Shown here: positions 15,438-23,031 of the stretch, one piece after another
How the letters are laid out: each line of letters begins with the position of its first letter
Position numbering within the stretch: position 1 is the first letter of the stretch
Source: an uncultured Allofournierella sp.
GTDB taxonomy: Bacteria > Bacillota > Clostridia > Oscillospirales > Ruminococcaceae
DNA: 36,197 bases
Direction of reading: 5' to 3'
Assembly: GCA_944382775.1 (NCBI GenBank)
Contig: CALWNI010000014.1
Location: 1-36,197, forward strand
Translations under genes and position numbers: made by a program
Notes under the pieces: model-generated
Told to the model about the DNA's origin: nothing
The model's database searches: none
What the model saw: only the letters and a program-made list of their open reading frames with translations

Positions 15438-17402
15438 TTATGCCTGCTCTTTGTTCTTTTTCAGAACAGCCAGCATCAGCATACCAACCACGCTGCCCAC
15501 AACCAGGCTGATTACATAGCCCAATACGTTGCTTACCAGCGGGAATACAAAGATACCACCGTGAGGTGCCATTAAGCCACAGCCAAAGAACATGGACAAT
15601 GCACCTGCCACCGCAGAACCAACCACACAGCTGGGAATCACGCGCAGGGGGTCGGCTGCTGCAAAGGGAATTGCGCCTTCCGAAATAAAGCACAGACCCA
15701 TAATGTAGTTGACCACGCCGGATTTGCGTTCTTCGGCGGTAAATTTCTTTTTAAAGAAGGTGGTGCAAAGGGCAATTGCCAGAGGGGGAATCATACCACC
15801 CACCATAACAGCTGCCATCATCTGATATTCAATTGCACCCTGTGCTGCACCTGCAGCCGCTGCGGTTGCAATGGCACCGGTGCCGGTAACATAAGCTGCT
15901 TTGTTGAAGGGGCCGCCCATGTCAATGCTCATCATGCCTGCCAAGATTGCACCCAGCAAAATTTTGCTGGTACCGCCCAAGCCTGCCAGAAAATCCGTTA
16001 ATCCGGTGTTCAATGCGCCCATAATGGGGTTTACCAAGCACATAAAGGCACCCATGAACAGAACGCCCAGTACCGGGTAAAGCAAGATGGGTTTAATGCC
16101 TTCCAAGCTGTTGGGCAGTTTATCGCAAACCTTGCGCAGACCCAACATGAAGTAGCCGCCCACAAAACCGGCAAGCAATGCGCCCAAGAAGCCGGCGGGA
16201 ATTGCGGCTGCATCGGGGTTTACAATGGTTGCAAAGCTGGTGCCTGCCGCAGCCAAGCTGCCGCCCACAAAGCCAACCACCAGACCGGGACGGTCTGCAA
16301 TGCTCATGGCAATGTAACCTGCCAGAATGGGCAACATAAAGTTAAATGTCACACCGCCAATGGTTTTAAAGAACGCAGCCACGGGGGTATTCATACCAAA
16401 GTTTGCAGGGTTAATGCTGTAATCGTCCAGCAAGAAAGCCAGTGCAATCAGAATACCGCCGCCAATAACAAAGGGCAGCATGTGAGAAACACCGTTCATC
16501 AGATGTTTGTACAGCTGACGGCCCAAGCTTTCGTTGTTTTCGCTCTCTGCGGCTTTAACTTCGCCGCTGTGCTGATACACGGGAACCTGACCGTCCACTA
16601 CCTTTTGAATCAGCTTTTCGGGGTTGTGAATACCCTCGCTTACCGGTACAAACAAAACCGGCTTTCCGTTAAAGCGTGCGGTTTCTACATTTTTATCCGC
16701 TGCCACAATAATACCGTCAGCCTGTTCAATTTCCGCTGCGGTCAGTACATTTTTTGCACCGCCCGAACCGTTTGTTTCAACCTTTACCGAAATGCCCATG
16801 GTCTTGCCGGCTTTCTCCAATGCTTCGGCTGCCATATAGGTATGGGCAATGCCGGTGGGGCAAGCAGTAACCGCCAAAACCCGACAGCCTTGGTTCTTCT
16901 GCTGGGCTGCTGCGGGCTGCTCGGATACAGTTTGTTCTGCACCGTACTTGGCATATTCGGCTTGGTCAATAATTGTCAAGAACTGCTCCACCGATTCTGC
17001 CGCGCGCAAATCTGCGGTAAAGGTGGGGTCCATAAGCAGAACCATCAAACGGCTTAAAATTTCCAGATGCAGGTTGCCGTCCAGCGGGGCTGCAATCATA
17101 AAGAACAAATCACTGGGCTGGCCGTCCATTGCGCCGTAATCCACACCGCTTTGCAAGGTCATGGCTGCCAAACCGGGCTGCTTTACCGCTGCGCTTTTTG
17201 CATGGGGAACGGCAATACCTGCTTCGATTGCAGTACTGCTTTGTTGTTCACGCTCTAAAATTGCATCTTTGTATGCTTTTGGATTTTCCAAATTTCCTGC
17301 GGTTGTTTGCAGGGCAATCAGCGTGTCAATGGCAGTATTTTTGTCTTCTGCCGTGGTGTGCAGCAGCACACTTTCGGGCTTTAATAAGTCTGTAATACGC
17401 AT
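15438..17402 (-). CDS. fruA: PTS fructose transporter subunit IIABC
   Basis: This 654-residue permease imports fructose and phosphorylates it to fructose 1-phosphate. The domain order is IIA (residues about 1-150, phospho-His H67 in AVPHAKS), a Gln/Ala linker, IIB-Fru (about 172-270, phospho-Cys C181 in TACPTGIAHTYMAAEAL) and the membrane domain IIC (about 300-645, with many hydrophobic helices). GAAAGGAT precedes the ATG. The context, between fruK and ptsH, supports fructose as substrate. It depends on HPr from the same transcript. Confidence 0.96.
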   Translation of the reverse strand: MRITDLLKPESVLLHTTAEDKNTAIDTLIALQTTAGNLENPKAYKDAILEREQQSSTAIEAGIAVPHAKSAAVKQPGLAAMTLQSGVDYGAMDGQPSDLFFMIAAPLDGNLHLEILSRLMVLLMDPTFTADLRAAESVEQFLTIIDQAEYAKYGAEQTVSEQPAAAQQKNQGCRVLAVTACPTGIAHTYMAAEALEKAGKTMGISVKVETNGSGGAKNVLTAAEIEQADGIIVAADKNVETARFNGKPVLFVPVSEGIHNPEKLIQKVVDGQVPVYQHSGEVKAAESENNESLGRQLYKHLMNGVSHMLPFVIGGGILIALAFLLDDYSINPANFGMNTPVAAFFKTIGGVTFNFMLPILAGYIAMSIADRPGLVVGFVGGSLAAAGTSFATIVNPDAAAIPAGFLGALLAGFVGGYFMLGLRKVCDKLPNSLEGIKPILLYPVLGVLFMGAFMCLVNPIMGALNTGLTDFLAGLGGTSKILLGAILAGMMSIDMGGPFNKAAYVTGTGAIATAAAAGAAQGAIEYQMMAAVMVGGMIPPLAIALCTTFFKKKFTAEERKSGVVNYIMGLCFISEGAIPFAAADPLRVIPSCVVGSAVAGALSMFFGCGLMAPHGGIFVFPLVSNVLGYVISLVVGSVVGMLMLAVLKKNKEQA

Positions 17403-17461
17403 GATACGGATCCTTTCTCTCTTTCAATCGAGTTATTGATTTTATGTGACTGAACCGCCGG

Positions 17462-18364
17462 TTATGCTCGGTTCATGAGTTCCATAATTTCACTATGGGT
17501 CGCTAAGGTGTCCGAAAATGCGGTGGCACTGCCTGCCGCACTGCCCAAACGCAGCGCATAGCCATAATCGCCGGTTTGCAGATAACCTGCCAAAAATCCA
17601 GCCACCATAGAATCGCCTGCGCCCACCGAGTTTTTCACGGTACCCTTATGGGCTGCTACCCGATGGCAAACACCGTATTCATCCAGCAGCATTGCGCCAT
17701 CGCCTGCCATGCTGACCAGTACATTTTTTGCACCTTGCTGCTGTAACTTTTTCGCACATTCTAAAATTTCTTCATCACTGTTCAGCTGTTTGCCAAAAAT
17801 TTCGCCCAACTCATGATTGTTTGGCTTAATAACAAACGGCTGATACTTCAGCACATTTACCAGCAAATCCTGGGTTGCGTCCACCGCACACAGCACCTGC
17901 TTGCCCTGCATATGTGCCAGAATATTCTCGTATACATCGTTGGGCAAGCTTGCCGGAATGCTGCCCGCCAGCACAAGCACATCGCCCGGCTGCAGCTGAT
18001 CCAGCTTATCATAAAGTTGTTGCAGCGCTTGGGGTGAAATTTCCGGGCCTTTGCCGTTAATCTCGGTTTCCTGCTCTGCTTTAATCTTTACATTGATACG
18101 GGTTAAACCGGCAGGCAGGTGGATAAAATCGGTTGCAATCCCCTTTTGCTGCAATCCTTCTTCAATGGCTTTTCCGGTAAAACCAGCCACAAATCCCAAC
18201 GCAACATTGTCTTGCCCCAGTTCGCGCAAAACACCGGATACATTGATGCCTTTTCCGCCCAGCTGTACTTCTTCGCTTTGGGTTCGGTTGACCTTGTCTA
18301 ACACCAGTTGATTTAACCGCACCACATAATCCAATGCAGGATTAAAGGTTACTGTATAAATCAT
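17462..18364 (-). CDS. fruK: 1-phosphofructokinase
   Basis: FruK phosphorylates fructose 1-phosphate, the FruA product, to fructose 1,6-bisphosphate. The 300-residue protein is a PfkB/ribokinase-family kinase: N-terminal TVTFNPALDYVV, the conserved QLGGKGINVSGVLRELG, and the C-terminal catalytic motif NSVGAGDSMVAGFLAGY containing the base Asp. The start codon overlaps the fruR stop (ATGA), with AAGGAGGTAG as ribosome site inside fruR. A tagatose-phosphate kinase would look similar, but the fru context decides. Confidence 0.95.
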   Translation of the reverse strand: MIYTVTFNPALDYVVRLNQLVLDKVNRTQSEEVQLGGKGINVSGVLRELGQDNVALGFVAGFTGKAIEEGLQQKGIATDFIHLPAGLTRINVKIKAEQETEINGKGPEISPQALQQLYDKLDQLQPGDVLVLAGSIPASLPNDVYENILAHMQGKQVLCAVDATQDLLVNVLKYQPFVIKPNNHELGEIFGKQLNSDEEILECAKKLQQQGAKNVLVSMAGDGAMLLDEYGVCHRVAAHKGTVKNSVGAGDSMVAGFLAGYLQTGDYGYALRLGSAAGSATAFSDTLATHSEIMELMNRA

Positions 18365-19116
18365 GTTGCATCTACCTCCTTAATAACCGCATGCTTTCGA
18401 TAGGTTTTATCCGGCAAACAATCGGTAATGATACAGGCTTTTCCAATGGGTGCCACGGTAACAGCCGAAACTTTACCGAACTTTGAAGAGTCTGCCAAGA
18501 TATATTTAATGTAAGCTTGCTGCATTGCCGTTGCTTTTACCACTGCTTCTTCCGGGTCCGGTGTGGTGTAGCCTTGCCCTACGGTAATGCCGTTAATGCC
18601 AATAAACGCCTTTGTAAAATTGTACTGCGCCAAACTTTGCACCGCCTGTGCGCCCACAATGGCTTCGGTTCCTACCTTTAACAGACCGCCTAAAATATAG
18701 GTTTTAAAGCCTTTTTTCACCAACCGCTGTGCATGTAGAATACCGTTTGTTACAAACACCGTATTCCCGCCCGGTTGCAGGTATTCCAGCATGCGCAAAG
18801 TTGTGCTGCCTGCATCCAGAAACACCATGTCATCGGTGTGAATCTGCGCCGCCGCATAGCGGGCAATGGCATCTTTTTGCTCTTGCTGCAACTGTTCTTT
18901 TGCAGCCATGGGCGGTTCGCCCGTTTCATAGGTTGTTTGGCACACCGTTGCGCCGCCATGCACTTTATTTAGTTTGCCCTGTTCGGCAAGAACAATCAAA
19001 TCTCGCCGAATGGTGGATTCCGAGGTGTCCAGTGCCTGCGCCAATTCGGTTACGGTAACCGCACGCTGTTTTTTTAGCAAATTTAGAATCACTGCAAACC
19101 GTTCCTCTGCCAGCAT
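18361..19116 (-). CDS. fruR: DeoR family transcriptional regulator of the fructose operon
   Basis: The 251-residue repressor has an N-terminal DeoR winged helix-turn-helix (residues about 6-57: VTVTELAQALDTSESTIRRDLIVLAEQGKLNKVHGG) and a sugar-phosphate-binding C-terminal domain with DAGSTT and GxNGI-type motifs (FIGINGITVGQGYTTPD). Its likely inducer is fructose 1-phosphate, as in related FruR proteins. It heads the operon, so it is probably autoregulated through the repeats overlapping its promoter. Start ATG at 19116 follows AAGGAGGTAG. Confidence 0.93.
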   Translation of the reverse strand: MLAEERFAVILNLLKKQRAVTVTELAQALDTSESTIRRDLIVLAEQGKLNKVHGGATVCQTTYETGEPPMAAKEQLQQEQKDAIARYAAAQIHTDDMVFLDAGSTTLRMLEYLQPGGNTVFVTNGILHAQRLVKKGFKTYILGGLLKVGTEAIVGAQAVQSLAQYNFTKAFIGINGITVGQGYTTPDPEEAVVKATAMQQAYIKYILADSSKFGKVSAVTVAPIGKACIITDCLPDKTYRKHAVIKEVDAT

Positions 19117-19149
19117 ACGGCTACCTCCTTACTTGGTTTTGTTACCTTC

Positions 19150-19178
19150 AATATAGCACAGCAAAAAATCAAATTCAA
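19150..19178 (-). promoter_or_regulatory. Promoter of the fru-pts operon
   Basis: On the minus strand TTGAAT (19178-19173), a 17-bp spacer and TATATT (19155-19150), preceded by TGC (extended -10). It gives a leader of about 30 nt before fruR. Confidence 0.75.
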
Positions 19179-19205
19179 GCATTTTCAATCAAATTTAATC
19201 AAATT
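19167..19205 (-). promoter_or_regulatory. Candidate FruR operator: three phased direct repeats
   Basis: AATCAAATT (plus strand; AATTTGATT on the transcribed strand) occurs exactly at 19167-19175, 19187-19195 and 19197-19205. The spacings of 20 and 10 bp put all copies on one face of the helix. The first copy overlaps the -35 element. DeoR regulators often use direct repeats; assignment to FruR is inference. Confidence 0.6.
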
Positions 19206-19261
19206 TGACGGCTATTTTTTGAAAAAATTTGTTTCTTTTTGATTGATTTTGCGTTTTTAAC

Positions 19262-19298
19262 AAAAAGAGGCTTTGCATTTTATGCAAAACCTCTTTTT
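19262..19298 (-). terminator. Terminator of the Enzyme I paralog
   Basis: AAAAAGAGG and CCTCTTTTT pair, then after one mismatch TTTGCAT pairs with ATGCAAA around a short loop. It lies just after the stop of the gene at 19312 and upstream of the fru promoter. Confidence 0.85.
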
Positions 19299-19311
19299 CT
19301 TTGTTTTTCAA

Positions 19312-20928
19312 TTAACTTCTTGGCACCAAGTCCACATCCAACAAGTGTGCTTTAATTTGCATCAAACAGCCCGATTCCAGCGACAGGCCCGTTACACCCT
19401 GCCGGATGTATCGCTCTGCTGTGTCCGGGTCGCTGGCATTTACCCCACAGGCATATACCGGAATTTTGTAATACCGTGCCGCCTGTACCACCATGTCAAT
19501 TAAACGGCTCACCGCTCTTGGCCATCCGGTAAAATAGCTGCTCATGCGGCTGTCCTGCCGGTCTGCTGCATATGTATATTGAATCAGGTCATTGGTTCCA
19601 ATGTTTACAAAATCGCACCGATTGCCTAAAATTTCATCGGCCAACAGTGCCGCACTGGGAACCTCAATCATTGCACCAATTGGTACTTCGTCGCAGAACG
19701 GCACCCCTTCTTGCCGCAGTTGGCGCTTTGCCAAATCCACCAATTCCAACGCTTCTTCCCAATCGGCAGGGCTGGTAATCAGCGGAAAAATCACCCTCAA
19801 ATTTCCGTATACAGCTGCCCGCAGCAATGCGCGTATCTGATTTAAAAACAAGTTGGGATGCGCCAGTTGAAACCGTATGCCGCGCAAGCCCAGTGCCGAG
19901 TAGTGAATTGGGTCATCCAAACCTTCCAGCTTGCGGTCTTCACCAATATCAAAGGTGCAAACCGTAATGGGTTTCCCCTCTGCCACAGACAAACATTGCC
20001 GATAATGCAGATACTGTTCTTCTTCGCCCGGTACATGGTCGCCGGCAATTAAAAATTCACTGCGCAGCAATCCCACACCATCGGCACCCAGTTCGATTGC
20101 CTGCCGTACGTCTTGGGCACTGGAACAGTTGGCAAACAAGGTAACCGAAGTACCGTCTTTTGTGATGCAGGGCTGATGTTTAAGCCCTAACAATAAGTTT
20201 CGGCTGCGGTCTTGGTGAACCATGTGCATCTGCGCCTGTTCAATGGCCTGTTCGTTGGGATTTAGGGTTACCTGTGCATGGTATGCGTCTAAAATAATAA
20301 ACTGCCGGTCGTCGCAATTTAAGATATCCGCCCCTAACTGAATAATGGACGGAATCCCCATAATCCGCGCCATAATGGCTGCATGGCTTTGCACACTGCC
20401 TGCACTGGTGGCAATGCCTAAAATTTTGCTTTTATCGATTCCGATTAAATCACTGGGGTAGATTCGATCGCTTACCAAGATACTGGGGTGCTCGATTTGC
20501 GGCGGCATGCGGGATTCTCCGTCCAGAATTTTTACCACCCTGCGGCAAACATCCAGCACATCAATGGACCGCTGGCTTAGATATTCATCGTCAATGGCTT
20601 CAATCATGGCTGCATATTCTTTGCCCACATGCTCCACCGCACGGGCCGCTCCCATGCCCTGCGCAATGCATTCTTTGATTTGTTCCAGCAAGCTGTAATC
20701 TTCCAACATTACACGCTGAAACATTAGAATATCACGTTGGGGGCCATCGTTTTTTTCTTCCATCTGCAAAATTTCATCTTTTGCCAGAATAACCGCCGCA
20801 TCAAACAAAGCCTGTTCGTGTATGGGCAGTTCCACTACGCGGGTTAAGCCTGCAATTCCATGCCGCAACCGATAAATAGGCCCCATTACCAAACCCGGTG
20901 AGGCACTAATTCCTTGTAACTTTTTCAC
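19312..20928 (-). CDS. Divergent PTS Enzyme I paralog (PEP-utilising enzyme)
   Basis: The 538-residue protein aligns with Enzyme I throughout but has diverged. Conserved features are H182 in GSVQSHAAIMAR (the phospho-His position), R289 in LLRSEF, E422 in MIEVPSA, GTNDLIQYTYAADRQD (445-459), and C494 in YACGVNASD. Changed features are the His motif (GGRTSH becomes GSVQSH) and the PEP-binding RTxDxGGDK, which here reads CTFDIGEDR, so the Arg contacting PEP is Cys324. It may have low or altered activity, serve a special PTS branch, or be regulatory. The start is GTG at 20928, 7 nt after AAGGGAG. It has its own promoter and terminator. No Enzyme II gene is next to it. Confidence 0.85.
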   Translation of the reverse strand: MKKLQGISASPGLVMGPIYRLRHGIAGLTRVVELPIHEQALFDAAVILAKDEILQMEEKNDGPQRDILMFQRVMLEDYSLLEQIKECIAQGMGAARAVEHVGKEYAAMIEAIDDEYLSQRSIDVLDVCRRVVKILDGESRMPPQIEHPSILVSDRIYPSDLIGIDKSKILGIATSAGSVQSHAAIMARIMGIPSIIQLGADILNCDDRQFIILDAYHAQVTLNPNEQAIEQAQMHMVHQDRSRNLLLGLKHQPCITKDGTSVTLFANCSSAQDVRQAIELGADGVGLLRSEFLIAGDHVPGEEEQYLHYRQCLSVAEGKPITVCTFDIGEDRKLEGLDDPIHYSALGLRGIRFQLAHPNLFLNQIRALLRAAVYGNLRVIFPLITSPADWEEALELVDLAKRQLRQEGVPFCDEVPIGAMIEVPSAALLADEILGNRCDFVNIGTNDLIQYTYAADRQDSRMSSYFTGWPRAVSRLIDMVVQAARYYKIPVYACGVNASDPDTAERYIRQGVTGLSLESGCLMQIKAHLLDVDLVPRS

Positions 20929-21035
20929 CTACTCACTCCCTTTTGCATCCTCTTATTGAAAAACGCATCCATTACACATGTGAAAGCACCTTACTTTTGT
21001 AATGCTGCGCTTTGTTATATTGTTTATTTCTTTCT

Positions 21036-21064
21036 ATTATAACGAACCAACGTAGAAATGGAAA
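21036..21064 (-). promoter_or_regulatory. Promoter of the Enzyme I paralog
   Basis: On the minus strand TTTCCA (21064-21059), a 17-bp spacer and consensus TATAAT (21041-21036). Leader about 100 nt. Confidence 0.65.
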
Positions 21065-21073
21065 TGATTTTTA

Positions 21074-21082
21074 AATCAAATT
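21074..21082 (-). promoter_or_regulatory. Fourth copy of the candidate FruR operator motif
   Basis: AATCAAATT lies 9 bp upstream of the -35 of the Enzyme I paralog promoter, in the same orientation as the fruR promoter copies. It is a single copy, so binding is uncertain. Confidence 0.35.
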
Positions 21083-21132
21083 TACATTTTTTCCTTATAT
21101 TGAAAATATTTTTTGTGCATTGTGTTTGTTTT

Positions 21133-21181
21133 ACACGCAAAAATCCCGCCAAAGCAATGCTCTGACGGGATTTTTGCGTGT
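21133..21181 (-). terminator. Terminator of cysK
   Basis: A perfect 16-bp stem (21133-21148 with 21166-21181; core AAAAATCCCG/CGGGATTTTT) surrounds a 17-nt loop. It is about 70 bp after the cysK stop. Confidence 0.75.
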
Positions 21182-21249
21182 TTAGGGATTATGTGAGGAG
21201 AATATCACGAAGGAGTTTTCAACAGCTCCCCGGATTCTTTGTGAAAATC

Positions 21250-22185
21250 TTATTTATCTTCAAACATTGGGGTAGACAGATAACGGTCACCGGTATCCGG
21301 CAACAATACCACAATGTTTTTGCCCTTATTTTCAGGGCGCTTTGCCAGCTGAATTGCAGCCCATACCGCTGCACCGGAAGAAATGCCCACTAAAACGCCT
21401 TCGTTTTGGCCAATCTCTTTGCCGGTTGCAAAGGCATCGTCATTGGAAACGGTTACGATTTCGTCGTATACTTCGGTATTTAACACATTGGGCACAAAAC
21501 CTGCACCAATGCCCTGAATTTTATGGGGGCCTGCTGCTCCGCCGGATAATACGGGAGAATCTTTCGGCTCAACCGCCACAATGCGAATGTCAGGATTTTG
21601 TTCTTTTAAGTATCGACCGGTACCGGTAATGGTGCCGCCGGTGCCAACACCTGCAACAAACAAATCTACCTGACCATCGGTATCTTGCCAAATTTCCGGG
21701 CCGGTGGTTGCATAATGAGCCGCCGGGTTTGCCGTATTTTCAAACTGACTGGGAATAAAGCTATTGGGCAGCTCCTGTGCCAGTTCATTTGCTTTGGCAA
21801 TGGCACCTTTCATGCCTTTTGCGCCTTCGGTGAGTACCAGTTCGGCGCCGTATGCCTTCATAATCTGACGGCGTTCCACCGACATGGTTTCGGGCATGAC
21901 AATAATAATACGATACCCACGGGCTGCTGCTACCGATGCCAAACCAATGCCGGTATTGCCACTGGTGGGCTCGATGATAACCGAATCCGGCTTTAACAAG
22001 CCTTTTGCTTCGGCATCGTCCAACATTGCTTTGGCAATGCGGTCTTTTACAGACCCTGCCGGATTAAAATATTCCAACTTTGCCAGCAGTTTTGCCTGCA
22101 AGTTGTATTTTTGTTCCAGGTGGGTAAGCTCTAACAAAGGGGTGCGACCAATCAACTGGTCGGCAGAAGTATAAATACGAGACAT
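21250..22185 (-). CDS. cysK: Cysteine synthase A (O-acetylserine sulfhydrylase)
   Basis: CysK makes cysteine from O-acetylserine and sulfide using PLP. The 311-residue chain is of standard length, with the PLP-binding K47 in [11 protein letters not shown], the substrate loop [12 protein letters not shown], the phosphate-binding [12 protein letters not shown], and [11 protein letters not shown] near the end. The ATG at 22185 follows AAAGGACG. A long transcribed leader of about 170 nt precedes it and contains a short Cys-rich reading frame. No serine acetyltransferase gene (cysE) is adjacent. The gene is monocistronic. Confidence 0.96.
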   Translation of the reverse strand: MSRIYTSADQLIGRTPLLELTHLEQKYNLQAKLLAKLEYFNPAGSVKDRIAKAMLDDAEAKGLLKPDSVIIEPTSGNTGIGLASVAAARGYRIIIVMPETMSVERRQIMKAYGAELVLTEGAKGMKGAIAKANELAQELPNSFIPSQFENTANPAAHYATTGPEIWQDTDGQVDLFVAGVGTGGTITGTGRYLKEQNPDIRIVAVEPKDSPVLSGGAAGPHKIQGIGAGFVPNVLNTEVYDEIVTVSNDDAFATGKEIGQNEGVLVGISSGAAVWAAIQLAKRPENKGKNIVVLLPDTGDRYLSTPMFEDK

Positions 22186-22220
22186 GGGATAACGTCCTTT
22201 CAATTCCGATTTATTTAACA

Positions 22221-22303
22221 ACGATGTGCTTTTTTTGGGGGGTGTTTGCGCTTAGTGCAAACAGTAACATCGTGCCGTGGTACAATGCTTGCTTTTATTG
22301 TAC
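22221..22303 (-). promoter_or_regulatory. Candidate attenuator structures in the cysK leader
   Basis: Three 7-bp stems can form in the leader: GTACAAT (22280-22286) with ATTGTAC (22297-22303); ACGATGT (22221-22227) with ACATCGT (22267-22273); and, inside the latter, TGTTTGC (22243-22249) with GCAAACA (22257-22263). All overlap the Cys codons or stop of the small reading frame. No U-run follows, so classic intrinsic termination is not evident. Confidence 0.45.
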
Positions 22304-22329
22304 AACAAAACGGTAGAACGTCGTGTCAT
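22252..22329 (-). CDS. Putative Cys-rich leader peptide (25 aa) upstream of cysK
   Basis: Within the cysK leader an ATG at 22329 opens a 25-codon frame ending in TAA at 22252. It begins MTRRSTVLLYNKSK and ends HCTTARCYCLH. Cys codons (all TGT) occupy positions 16, 21 and 23, a density far above the usual roughly one percent. A weak ribosome site (GCAGGCG) stands about 7 nt upstream. The frame starts about 27 nt after the predicted +1 and ends 66 bp before cysK. Position, Cys clustering and overlap with hairpins suggest a cysteine-sensing leader peptide. Chance is possible; no homolog is known to me. Confidence 0.5.
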   Translation of the reverse strand: MTRRSTVLLYNKSKHCTTARCYCLH

Positions 22330-22362
22330 GTTTTCGCCTGCTTTCTTTGTGAGATTGATTTT

Positions 22363-22391
22363 ATAATACCCCATATTTCCTATCTTGTCAA
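22363..22391 (-). promoter_or_regulatory. Promoter of cysK
   Basis: On the minus strand the consensus TTGACA (22391-22386), a 17-bp spacer and TATTAT (22368-22363). Predicted +1 near 22356 gives a leader of about 170 nt. Confidence 0.82.
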
Positions 22392-22431
22392 TAGGGATTA
22401 AGAAATTTATTTGTTACATTCCTTCTTCTGT

Positions 22432-22463
22432 AAACAAAACGGGCAAAATTGCCCTTTTTGTTT
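22432..22463 (+). terminator. Terminator-like hairpin upstream of the XRE gene
   Basis: A 14-bp stem with one mismatch (22432-22445 with 22450-22463) and loop AAAT; the core GGGCA/TGCCC is followed by TTTTTGTTT. It sits between two divergent promoters, where no obvious transcript ends. Confidence 0.5.
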
Positions 22464-22464
22464 G

Positions 22465-22493
22465 CTGAAAGCTGTGTGCGTTTCTTTTATAAT
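22465..22493 (+). promoter_or_regulatory. Promoter of the XRE regulator
   Basis: CTGAAA (22465-22470), a 17-bp spacer and consensus TATAAT (22488-22493). Leader about 27 nt ending in CAAAGGAG. Confidence 0.65.
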
Positions 22494-22526
22494 AAAAGCA
22501 GAAAATCTTACAAAGGAGCGATTGGC

Positions 22527-22988
22527 ATGGCACTGGGAAACAGCTTGTTTCAAGCCCGCAAAAACAAAGGACTTTCACAAGAAGAGGTTGCCGAAAAACT
22601 GGGGATTAGCCGCCAAACCATTTCCAAGTGGGAAACCGACGAAACCCTGCCGGATATTCGGCAATCCAAACGGCTGGCACTTTTATACGGCTTATCGCTG
22701 GACGAGCTGATTGATTTTGATGTGGACATCAAAGAAATCCAAGATATTATTGACCGAACCAGCGATACTTTAAACGATAAAGTGGATTGGACCAAGGCAT
22801 GGAGCAAAAAGTATCCCATTTTGGCCCAGTACCAATCCCAAGTAGATACCCGATACTATTCTGCCGAACTGCTGAAATTGTTGATTGATTTGGAAAAACA
22901 GTACGGATACAGCGAACTGGATTCGATGCTTGTATTAAAGGATATCTTGGCGTCGGTTTGGAAAAACCGCACCAAAAAACAGCGATAA
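22527..22988 (+). CDS. XRE family helix-turn-helix regulator
   Basis: The 153-residue protein has an N-terminal Cro/CI-type helix-turn-helix (residues about 5-60: LFQARKNKGLSQEEVAEKLGISRQTISKWETDETLPDI), then an acidic stretch and a helical C-terminal part of about 80 residues without a domain I recognise. No membrane helix is seen, unlike many regulators with this N-terminus. The ATG at 22527 follows CAAAGGAG. It is monocistronic with its own promoter and a strong terminator. It is divergent from cysK; control of cysK or of itself is possible but not shown. Targets are unknown. Confidence 0.88.
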   Translation: MALGNSLFQARKNKGLSQEEVAEKLGISRQTISKWETDETLPDIRQSKRLALLYGLSLDELIDFDVDIKEIQDIIDRTSDTLNDKVDWTKAWSKKYPILAQYQSQVDTRYYSAELLKLLIDLEKQYGYSELDSMLVLKDILASVWKNRTKKQR

Positions 22989-23030
22989 CAAAACGTCCGA
23001 ACCGTTATAGGTTCGGACGTTTTGTTTTTT
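22988..23030. terminator. Bidirectional terminator between XRE gene and DUF1653 gene
   Basis: A perfect 16-bp stem (22988-23003 with 23010-23025; core ACGTCCGAACC/GGTTCGGACGT) and 6-nt loop, then a T-run. It serves both converging genes. Confidence 0.92.
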
Positions 23031-23031
23031 C

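Larger units (their letters stand above)
20929..21249. other. Intergenic region between the Enzyme I paralog and cysK
   Basis: This AT-rich stretch of 321 bp holds the Enzyme I paralog promoter, one copy of the AATCAAATT motif and the cysK terminator. The 100-nt leader contains CATTACA (20970-20976) paired with TGTAATG (20998-21004). No convincing gene is present. Confidence 0.7.
22186..22526. other. Divergent regulatory region between cysK and the XRE regulator
   Basis: The 341 bp hold the cysK promoter and leader (with the Cys-rich small reading frame and stem-loops) on the minus strand, and a terminator-like hairpin plus promoter of the XRE gene on the plus strand. I looked for a T-box consensus (GGGTGGTACCGCG) and did not find one. 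Confidence 0.7.

Noticed and set aside
15394-15693. 300-bp upstream extension of the HPr frame
   Set aside because: It overlaps the end of fruA in another frame; the ATG at 15393 has AAGGAG and gives an HPr of normal size.
19228-19262. Possible cre (CcpA) site upstream of fruR
   Set aside because: An AACG core with flanking A/T is present, but the spacing does not fit the cre consensus.
22265-22300. T-box-like TGGTAC near the cysK leader
   Set aside because: It is on the plus strand, not in the cysK leader sense, and lacks the GGGTGGTACCGCG core and a following terminator.
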